From the NCBI GenBank assembly GCA_033032865.1, contig JAWHQI010000068.1, positions 4,898,001-4,962,000 of the forward strand: a DNA stretch of 64,000 nucleotides. The letters are read 5' to 3'. Positions within the stretch are counted from its first letter, which is position 1. Each line of letters opens with the position of its first letter. Both the position numbers and the translations under genes were made by a program. The notes beneath the pieces were generated by a model. It saw only the letters and a program-made list of their open reading frames with translations. It was not told the DNA's origin and did not search any database. This stretch comes from Dactylorhiza incarnata. Taxonomy: Eukaryota; Streptophyta; Magnoliopsida; Asparagales; Orchidaceae. Shown here one piece after another: positions 56,298-64,000 of this stretch.

Positions 56298-56938
56298 GAT
56301 GACCTATATTTAAGAAATCAAGACTTAGTAAAAGAGATTCACAATAAGGAATCAGAATTAGTTGAAGTAAGAAAAGAAAACTTAGAATTAATTGAAGAGC
56401 TAACAAAGGCAAAAGCCTTTGAGGACTTACTCAATCGGAGGAGTCAAAAACTCATAAACATTACACAAACTCTCTATAAGATTTAAGCACCTAGGACATG
56501 GAGCAGACCCATGCACTAGCACAGAAGTCCCTAAGAAACCTGCCTAAAAAAATCCAGTTAGATTTATTAGACCTAGTGACTATCAATCAGGTGAGGGGAG
56601 TGCAATAAGTAAGGACAGTAATAATCCAACTAAAATAAATGTGCATAACAAAGTAATTCTAAATACTGAAAGGAAATTAATGGGCAATAACAATGCAGGG
56701 AAATTCAACAGTCAAGAAGCTTAAAGCTAAAAATAGAATAATAAAACACTCTGCTGATCTTTTTTATTATGATTCCTTCTATGCACATTTTCAATGTCAA
56801 GGTAATAAACATAGGTTTGGTAAATCAGTCCTCTACCATCTAAAAGGATACCAAGAAAGACCTTTGTATTCTTTCATAGAACCTTACAATGGTAAAAGCA
56901 AAGGGCCCAAAGTAACCTGGGCTCTCTCTAATGTTTGA
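56298..56938 (+). pseudogene. gag: Element F gag, C-terminal piece
   Basis: After the GATGA duplication the Gag coiled coil resumes (LRNQDLVKEIHNKESELVEV by eye, out of frame with the start) and shares KAKAFEDLLN(R)RSQKL with D. A frame at 56693-56938 ends KGPKVTWALSNV before TGA, matching KGPKVVWVKNN of element H. Several stops are present. The gag-end block is thus kept in an element with no pol after it. Confidence 0.8.
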
Positions 56939-57584
56939 GCTGATTGTGCAGGATTAGGCAGGACCCCTCTGAGGAGATAATGGAAGAGGAAGAAAGAACT
57001 ATGGTCTAACAAAGACCCAAATTAAATAGGGGAGTAATTTCTTCTGTAAACTCCTTATCATCTGAATAGTTCTTAAAGATTAATAACATAGACACTATTT
57101 TCAATAAACATCATTGCTGGGAAAACAACAAGAATTTTCTTAGAAAAAAAGAACTATTTATTCAGAGTTGCGACGAATAGAATTCAACGTATCGTCAGGT
57201 TCTACTCGACGCAGGCGTAAAGAGCCAATCAGAGTGGATAATACGAATGTTATTCGACGCAGCATCAAGTTTATATCGACGTAGGTGTCGCCTTAATAGT
57301 CGCTGATCAAATTCATGGTCGCGTTGATTATAAATCGACGCAACATCGGCATCACTGCGTCGACTTAAGAATTGCAGAGCAATCTCGAGTCGCGTTGAAT
57401 ATTAATCGACACAATGTCGATATAATAGCGCGCACAACATTGCTTCTAGAAGCAGTCTCAGCATATTTTTGCGCACCAAATATTAATTCTTATTGACACA
57501 ACTTCGACTTAAGCCCTAAGTTGCACCGAATCATCTTCTTTTAAGCAACTTCAGCATCGAATCATTTATGCTTTCGAATTTTCC
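56939..57584 (+). other. Element F spacer between gag and ORF2
   Basis: No gene. Contains GACGAATAGAATTC, TTCGACGCAG and related CG-rich half-palindromes (57170-57440), like those in the LTR of D. Element H has pol in this place. Confidence 0.7.
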
Positions 57585-57685
57585 TCTCCTGGCTCTCTTG
57601 CTCTCTCCTTCCCCACTTCTCTCGTGATCATGTCTCTCTCTCTCTCTTTCTCTCTGTCTCGCTCCCATTTGCTTTGTGTTTGCAG
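57585..57685 (+). promoter_or_regulatory. Splice-acceptor-like tract before ORF2 of F
   Basis: About 100 bp of almost pure pyrimidine, including a (TC) run at 57632-57655, ending GTGTTTGCAG/GTAC with AG at 57684-57685, 19 nt before the ORF2 ATG. Same layout as in D at 13475-13476. Confidence 0.55.
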
Positions 57686-57704
57686 GTACTTCACAAAAGA
57701 GTTA

Positions 57705-57955
57705 ATGGCCTCTCCAAAGATTAACTCTGGCTTTGATGTTGATGTGGACTCATTCAAAGATTCCTTAGATAATTTCAAAGCCATTCTTGGCTTGTTTCAA
57801 TCTGCTGGGTTAACCAAATTAATATCCACCAGATGCAAGATTCTGGATGTTGAGTTGACAGAGCTCAAGGACAACATTCACCTTGATGAGGATGGATCCC
57901 TCACTGGGAAGATATCTGAGAATGATATTAGCATTATAGAGCAAATGCTATCTCT
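57705..57955 (+). pseudogene. Element F ORF2, first 83 codons (cut by L)
   Basis: MASPKINSGFDVDVDSFKDS onward, open until the insertion of element L at 57956. It matches D ORF2 (MSPPMVNSRFDVDIDSF, ILGLFQSAGLTKLISTRCKI) and shows the frame that D lost through a single base. It continues beyond the window, past L. Confidence 0.7.
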
Positions 57956-59152
57956 TGTTGGATCGGTAGGCGCCCTTAGAGGGGGGTGAATAAGGGTTTT
58001 CAAAAAACTTAAGTGATATTTTGAAAAGCTTTGTAATAATGCCAGATAAAGACAATAAGAAGTCAAGTAAAACAATTGAAATAAAGTAGAGACATGCTTT
58101 ATTAATATCAAATAAGGTTTTGCAAAAGTTGACTTCTATAACGCTAGAAATCGGTGGCGATGAATAGTAAACTCTTTTTGTTTTCTATCACGACTCGCAT
58201 CCCCATGAACCGGTGGCCCTAGCCTATCCTCCCCGGATTCGGCCTCAAGCCGCTCTAGCCAACCCTTCCCCGGATATGGCCTTGAGCACCCCTTAGAGCT
58301 AGCCTAGATCTAGTCGCCAACACGAGGCGAGTTTCCGCCCTAAGTCCTACCCAGACCTAGTCACCAACACGAGGCGATTTCACTAACCGTTTACAAGAAA
58401 TATGAAATGAAAATAAATGAAAACTCCCTCTTAATGAACTTCTGTATTTGGAGACGAAGATCCGCTGTAGAATAAGCATTGTAGTAGCGGACTTAGTTTG
58501 GATCCAACGTGATGAGATTCTCCTTCAGAAGTTTGCAGAACTTTGGTAGCACATTGACTTTTGGCCAAGGTAGCCACTGGAATTCTAGCACTCAATCTCT
58601 CTCTCAGATGTCTGTATGAAACGAGAGAAGAGGGGTCCTTTTTATAGCCTCAGCGCTAGAGCCTGCGCTAGTGGTACCGCCAGCGCTATCCCATATTAGG
58701 ACACATTCTGCGTGGCAGAATCTTCAATCCGAGGAAACAATTCTCTTTTGCCTACTGTGCTCCTTGCTATCGCCTGCGCTATCGGATATCGCCTGGCGCT
58801 ATCTCCTTCTATAAGTTCTCCAAGCAATTGCACTTAATCCATTATTTCGTCGAACGAGATTTCGTCGAACGCCGCTAAGAGTATGTCGAACGATATTTTG
58901 TCAAACACGGCTATGAGCAAGTTGTCGAGCGCTGCTAACAGTTCGTCGAACGATAGTTAGCGCCTGCGCTAGTACTACCGCCAGCGCTAGTGGGAGTTTT
59001 GGATTTGATGGCTCAACTTTGGGGGCAACCTTCTTATGTAATCCTTGAGTCATGTGGACTTTGTTATCATGCACACTTAAACACACAAGATCAAATACAC
59101 ATAGGATTTGTTATTCTCAAACCTAGGAGATGCGGAAGACCATGTTCCAACA
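57956..59152 (-). repeat. Element L 3' LTR
   Basis: 1197 bp, minus strand TGTTGGAACATGG to GATCCAACA. TATA (minus TATAAAAA) at 58639-58646. Both palindrome types: GCTAGC-like at 58650-58690, 58755-58800 and 58960-58990, TTCGTCGAACG-like at 58845-58955. Confidence 0.93.
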
Positions 59153-59410
59153 AACTCCCCCTTTGATAATAACAAATCCATTAATGATAAATCAGAGCAT
59201 TAATATATAAGCATGAAGAAACATACTTGTGTGTGTGTGTGAAAGTGATGACTTAGGATAATTATCGATTTTAGCATATAGAATTGCTCCCCCTACATAC
59301 ATGCTCCCCATAAGTGAATGCTCTCCTAATATGTAAGCTATCATCTTAATTAAGCATTACATTTTGATAGCAGATTATATTTATCATGTTAGTTCTCCCC
59401 CTTTTATTAT
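59153..59410 (-). promoter_or_regulatory. Element L final and repeated polypurine tracts
   Basis: Minus-strand tracts: the final AAAGGGGGAGTT (59164-59153), then GGGGGAGC (59286-59293), GGGGAGC near 59303 and AAAAGGGGGAGAA near 59395. Confidence 0.8.
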
Positions 59411-60068
59411 TAGCAAAAGTGGGTAAGGATTCACCACTTCAAGGTTGATAGGAAGATAAAGGCATGACCGAGCTTGCAAAGAAGGAAATGATAAGGAGTT
59501 TTAGAATACTTGTCATTTTTTAAAAAAAATAGAGTTTTGAGTATCACAATATTTTCATAAATCATAGTTTGTAGCATAAACAAATACAAGATAAATGTAA
59601 AGTTGCGGAAGACTTAGAAAAATATAAGCAAACATCTTTTGTAAGACATGATGATTCAAAAAGATATAGAAGTTCAATTTTGCTAAAGAAGATGTTTTGT
59701 AAATCATTGTTCAAGTAAAATGTTTAAATTCACTAATGAAGTAACCGAGCATGAAATAATGTTACCAAAAAGAGAGTAATACAATGTTATGTTAATTCAC
59801 AATTTCAAAACATACTAAACATTGTAGAAAGCATGCTAGGTTATCAAGTGCATTTCATAAATAAAGAGTAGTATAGAATTTGCATTAGGATCCAATACTC
59901 ATGAGAAGAAGTGTTATGGAAGATAATGATGTGCACATAAATGTATTTTGAGTAGAGTAAACAAATGTTTTAATCAAAAATACAAGAAATATGTAAAGTA
60001 AGAGCACAATAAAACACAAATAATTTCACTTCCACACACTTTAATGCACAAACAAGAATGTACAACTA

Positions 60069-60129
60069 CCAAGGTGCTTTACACACACAATGCTCATTAA
60101 GACTTATCAGGGTGCAAAGTAGTGCTTGG
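60069..60129 (-). ncRNA. Predicted structured RNA element, second-type copy in L
   Basis: Minus strand: outer stem CCAAG/CTTGG, inner stem CTTTGCAC/GTGTAAAG, where one G-C pair of J has become G-U. 61 nt. Confidence 0.6.
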
Positions 60130-60242
60130 CGGATCACATATTTTATTTTAATGTTGAGACTCGTGATCTGGTGTACTTAAGAGTAAGTGGTTTTTATTTT
60201 GAAAGAAAGATTTGATTTCCACAAGATACTTTACTATTCTTT

Positions 60243-60303
60243 CTAAGGTGCTCAACCTTGCAACGCTTATTAAGACTTATCAGGAGATTCAAGTAGTTCT
60301 TGG
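60243..60303 (-). ncRNA. Predicted structured RNA element, first-type copy in L
   Basis: Minus strand: outer stem CCAAG/CTTAG (last pairs weakened), inner stem AATCT/AGGTT with a U-G pair, loop CTGATAAGTCTTAATAAGCG. 61 nt. First-type copy by its TTGAA(C/T)CTC arm. Confidence 0.55.
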
Positions 60304-61439
60304 TGGAGTTTTCTTTGTCACTTTATTTTATGATTTTTGTTTTGTACAAAGTTCTCTGAATACACTTGTTTTGCAAATCAATATAATTTATGAAAAAACA
60401 TAACCACTTTTCTTAACTTTTAAAAGTGCAAATAAAGGAGTGTAGGTAAGATACTTGTGCAATTTTAATTCATTGTACTAATACAAAACATATTCCAGCA
60501 TTCTTAGATTAAACACATATGTAGACAATGCCAAAATAAGTGAGTGAATAAAGATCATTATCAAACATAAAACATTTACTCATACTTAGAGGCATGCTAA
60601 GCTTAGTTCTACACAACTTTTACAATATAATTGATGCACATATTAATAGATATATCAAAGCATGATGAAAACAATGTTCAAAGTTGTTTGAAAAGATAAA
60701 TTTCAACATTATAGAAGTTCTAAATGATGGGTTAAATCATGCTTGATTTTCATAGGAAAATCCATACAGTTGTTTTTTTATATTTTTTATTTTTTATATT
60801 TTTGCATTGGATTTTTGCAAAAAAAAAATTAAACAAATGGCAAAAACAAAAAGGCAAAAACATAATTTTTTTGTAATTTGGCTTTTGTATTTTTGTATTT
60901 GATTTTCGCATAAAAAAAGAGACTTTAAATAAAAAGGCAAAACATATTTTTGTAATTTGTCTTTTGTATTTTTGTATTTGATTTTTCAAAAATAAAATAG
61001 AATCAGAAGTGCAAAAATAAATAGTACATATAGATTAGTATATTTTTAGGAATTTTTCAGAATTTTAAAAATACAGAAAAATGAATAAGTACGCTAGCGC
61101 CGGCATTTGCGCTAGCGCGGGAAACAGTACACGATTTTTTAGGATTTCGAATTTTTAATTGTTGATCTTGATTAAGTGTCCCAATAGTAGTTTCATGCTG
61201 AAATTTCAGAATTTTAGAAGATGTTTCGATGGTAAAAAATTACAAAATTGCGTTTGTGAATGTGTTTTAACTTGAAAGATCTAAGACACCTAACTCAAGA
61301 TGTAATAAACGAAATCTTGCATCACTAAGTAGTACATACAGTGGAGAATAAATTTAGGAATCTTATAGAATTTTGTTTTCTTAAAAAGTCAGAAAGGTGC
61401 GATATCGCCTGCGCTAGCGATAGCGCTAGCGCTATCGAG

Positions 61440-61902
61440 CCTTTATTTAGATCCCCTTTACTCTTTCATTTCAGACATTTCCATTGACTCTCTCCCGAAA
61501 AACCCTAGAAGACAACCCAGCCCACGCGTAGATCAGAGGTAAATCTTCATCTTTTCTTGTGATTTTTGTTTTAAAACTTGATTTTGATGTTAGAGATGAA
61601 GATATTTGAGGTTTTTAGGAGGTTTTAGAAGTTAGATCTACAATGGTTGATTCTTTTCTTCAAGAGTTTTGTTTTACATTTTTATGAGGATTTTGGTTTT
61701 GATTTTGGTTTGGATTATGTGGGTTTCTTGGATCTAGCAAGTTAGTATTTGAAAATATTTTATTTTAGGGAAATTTTTACCGTTTTAGAGCAGAGGACTA
61801 GTGTCAGCGCTACAGTAGGCGTTATTGATAACACTGGGCGCTATTGATAGCGCTGGCGCTATTGAGTGTTGCTTAGTTTTAATTCTTTTTGTAATGTGGC
61901 AG
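61440..61902 (+). promoter_or_regulatory. Predicted promoter, leader and 5'UTR intron of the antisense unit in L
   Basis: CTTTATTTAG at 61441-61450 is a weak TATA-like site. A leader with a telo-box AAACCCTA (61500-61507) follows, then a possible donor AGAG/GTAAAT (GT at 61539-61540) and an acceptor TAATGTGGCAG/ATG (AG at 61901-61902), with a T-rich intron of 364 bp between. The ATG follows the acceptor at once. Palindromes at 61803-61863 lie in the intron. Confidence 0.45.
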
Positions 61903-62964
61903 ATGGCACCTGGACCTAAAGGGAAGAAGACTGCAGATCTGGTCGTGGAAGCAGCGGTGGTGGGTGTTCCTTATATAGTGGAGTTTGACATGCCACGTCA
62001 CCACCATATTATGCAGTTATTTGTTGCTTCCGAGGTGTTCAATTTATTTTCTCCAGATGGGTTTTGTTCAGAATTAGTTCGAGATTTTTATACGCATTTG
62101 GAGAACCCATCACAGACAGATCTGGATGGAGGAGTGCGGTCTTTGGTGCAGGGTCAGGTGGTGAAAATTACTCATGACCATCTAAGGAACGTGTTTGGAT
62201 TGACACAGCATCCAAATCATTTGGAAATTGTTGAAAAGTTTAGAGTAGATAGAGACTGGACTCAAGTGAATATGGTGCTGCACAATAGGGAATGCAGGAG
62301 TCTGATCTCCACAGTGTCGTCACTCATAGTAGACGCCTTGGTCGTTCAAGATGTACTATGACACACAATCCTGGTGAAGTTGGGTGATACAGCAAAAGTC
62401 ACCGCACAACTAAGTTATGTCACCTACTTCATTCTAGAGGAGGAAAAATTTGATGTGTCAGATTTATTACTTTCCTTGATTCGTTATTCATACAAGTTGC
62501 GGCATCCATCCCGTCAGAGATATAACAACTTGCCCCTGGGTGGCATCATTCAACGGGTCATTCAGGTGATGTATCCTTCTATAGAAATGGGTTTTTACTT
62601 GATGGATTGCTTTCCTCCGATTTATAGTACATCACACTTACGAGCTACATCCCACTCGGATGAGCCATCGTCATCTGCTCGGCCACCACTCCGGCGAGGA
62701 GCGTCATCTCGAGGGGCTCGAGATGATTCATTTGAGTCTTTTCGAGAAGAGATGGGAGAGCGGATGACAAGAGTGGAGAAGGATGTTTCTGGTATAAAGA
62801 AGATGGTGAAGTTCATGATCAAGGCATTAAATCTAAAACCATCTACACCGGAGCGGAGGGAGTGGGACAGCCCAGAACAGGATACACCCCATCATTCGGT
62901 TCGGAGGACTCGTAGAAGACAATCCCCAAGTCCTAGTGTGGAGGAGATAGACGAGGAGGAGTAG
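61903..62964 (+). pseudogene. Element L antisense ORF, putative plant transposon protein type
   Basis: A frame of 353 codons opposite to the element's own direction, starting MAPGPKGKKTADLVVEAAVV, with one TGA (62359) that a C-to-T change could explain. The N-terminal 190 residues include SELVRDFYTHL, then GVRSLVQGQVVKITHDHLRN and VFGL, a pattern of the Transposase_32 ORFs found in plant retroelements. LGDTAKVTAQLSYVTYFIL and LPLGGIIQRVIQVMYPSIEM follow. The C-terminal 120 residues are Ser/Arg/Glu-rich with a coiled-coil-like stretch. No catalytic motif seen. Captured host or retroelement sequence is likely; function is unknown. Confidence 0.6.
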
Positions 62965-63373
62965 TGGAGTAGGAAGGTCCGAGGGGAACAAGTTTTTTGT
63001 TTTGTAATAATACAGGTATTTTGACACATTGTTCATGGATGCTTGAATGTTTTTATTTGATTCCTCTTTGGTAGTTTTTTAAAGGTTTGTTATACATATT
63101 ATTTTTGAATTTTGAAGTCATGAAATAAAGATTTTTAGTCAATTTTAATATCATATGTAGTATATTTTAAAAACTTATGGTTAGATATTTTAATACCACA
63201 TAATAATTTTGAAATCAATTATTGATAAATGATGTATATATATATAAGAATAATAGATAGTTTACCAAAAAAATGATTTTGAGTTTTTATAAACTTATTA
63301 AGTTAAAGCATGAAGTAGAATAATTGATACTTTAATTTTTTTGTTGATTTCTACTTCATGCATTTGGTGATAC
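62965..63373. other. Element L spacer between antisense ORF and gag
   Basis: AT-rich, no gene. Might hold the 3' ends of both transcripts; no clear terminator can be called. Confidence 0.6.
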
Positions 63374-64000
63374 CTAATGAGTAAGAGATTTAGGGATCCA
63401 AAGGGGACCAAGAGTGGTGGTTCCTTTGGGTACCCAAATATATCGTGTAGGTTTATGGGTAGATATTGATGAATGGGTCCTTTCATGTGATGTTAATGTT
63501 TCAGTTTTAGTTTTGGTCCTCCATTCAAACTTTGGTTTAGTGTTATTCTTATATGTGAAATTTCCATTGTGATAATCTTTATATTGATGATTATTGAAGG
63601 TATTTTTCATAGGAAAGTTGTGAGCATTTAATTTTATGTTGGGAGAAAATTGATGTTGTAAGTGATAATGATGATAGTATTTTGGAATTTCATTTTCAAT
63701 CTTTTGAAGTCTTTTGTTTTCATTGTTTGGTTTGTTCATATTTTGAGATATCATATTTAACTTTCTTTTGGAGTTTGTTTGATATTGAGAATTTTCCTTT
63801 AAGATTTCCTTAAGCAAGATAATTTTTGTTTCTAATTCATTGTTCTTAAGTTTCAAATTATGTCTAGCTTTATTATATGCAATTGTGCTATTTTTAAGAG
63901 TAGGAACAATTGAATCAATATGGTTTTGGTATTCATTTATGTATTCCTCAAATGTTTCATCCATCTCTTCAATTTCAATTTTATAACTTTTGCATGTAGC
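63374..64000 (-). pseudogene. gag: Element L gag, C-terminal part (open to window edge)
   Basis: The frame is open from the window edge to a stop at 63374. Coiled coil (IEEMDETFEEYINEYQNHID and a Lys/Leu-rich stretch), an Asn/His/Tyr-rich region, then RYIWVPKGTTTLGPLWIPKS at the end, matching element J, which has frameshifts here. No stop or frameshift in the visible part, so the full frame may be intact, but its start is outside. No protease follows. Confidence 0.85.

Larger units (their letters stand above)
59411..61439 (-). other. Element L 3' noncoding region
   Basis: Matches J over most of its length. Holds two hairpins (60069-60129 and 60243-60303), two AT-rich tandem copies around TTTTGTAATTTGGCTTTTG (60868-60985), and palindromes at 61091-61119 and 61400-61438. 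The latter are just upstream of the start of the antisense unit. No gene on the minus strand. Confidence 0.75.
57956..64000 (-). mobile_element. Element L: Sirevirus with gag and an antisense ORF, 3' part
   Basis: On the minus strand: end of gag (64000-63374), noncoding DNA, an oppositely oriented gene-like unit (plus strand 61440-62964), 3' noncoding region, purine tracts and 3' LTR (59152-57956). No pol lies between gag and LTR. LTR type as A and J, gag as J. Inserted in ORF2 of F. The 5' end is beyond the window. Confidence 0.9.

Noticed and set aside
61825..62361. Possible host gene in the antisense unit
   Set aside because: It lies wholly between gag and LTR of element L and resembles ORFs known from plant retroelements, so I treat it as part of the element rather than a free host locus.

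Overview
The window is nuclear DNA of a flowering plant with a large, repeat-rich genome. No host single-copy gene, rRNA or tRNA was found. Nearly every base belongs to LTR retrotransposons nested inside one another, plus one small CACTA-type DNA transposon. Most are Ty1/copia elements of the Sirevirus type: Met-initiator-type primer site TGGTATCAGAG, large Gag with CCHC knuckles and coiled coils, repeated AGGGGGAG purine tracts before the 3' LTR, and CG-rich palindromes in the LTRs. Species cannot be told from the sequence.

I name the elements A-L from left to right. A (1-6098, minus, cut by the window edge) sits in the pol end of B (6099-9314, plus). B sits in the RNase H of C (9315-11755, plus, another copia lineage). 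C sits in the gag of D (11756-16668, plus). D sits in the RT of E (16669-20099, minus, Ty3/gypsy). E sits in the 5' LTR of F (plus), whose pieces lie at 20100-20810, 29908-30994 and 56298-57955. F is also split by G (20811-29907, minus, complete, 5-bp duplication GCTTC), by H (30995-56297, plus, complete, duplication GATGA) and by L (57956 to the window end, minus). H carries in its 5' LTR a small CACTA element I (31754-40825, duplication CGA), which contains J (31867-40655, plus, duplication AATAC). H carries in its integrase gene K (44947-51525, plus, gypsy-type, no pol).

Three LTR groups appear. A, J and L share one LTR type: A has gag-pol, while J and L have gag but no pol in view. B and G share a second type with gag-pol. 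D, F and H are related: H has gag-pol, while D and F have gag followed by a different ORF (ORF2) and no pol. Coding-deficient partners thus occur beside coding relatives in two groups. All coding regions are damaged, often by stops of the kind made by C-to-T change, so no element here looks able to move by itself; G is the least damaged.

The best candidates for undescribed biology are: a 61-nt RNA hairpin in the 3' noncoding region of B, G, J and L, doubled in J and L, whose inner stem differs between copies yet stays paired; CG-rich palindrome clusters at the same three places (3' part of gag, just after pol, and U3 just upstream of the TATA box) in different families; an antisense, gene-like unit in L with a predicted 5'UTR intron; and the ORF2 of D and F placed behind a strong splice-acceptor-like tract.
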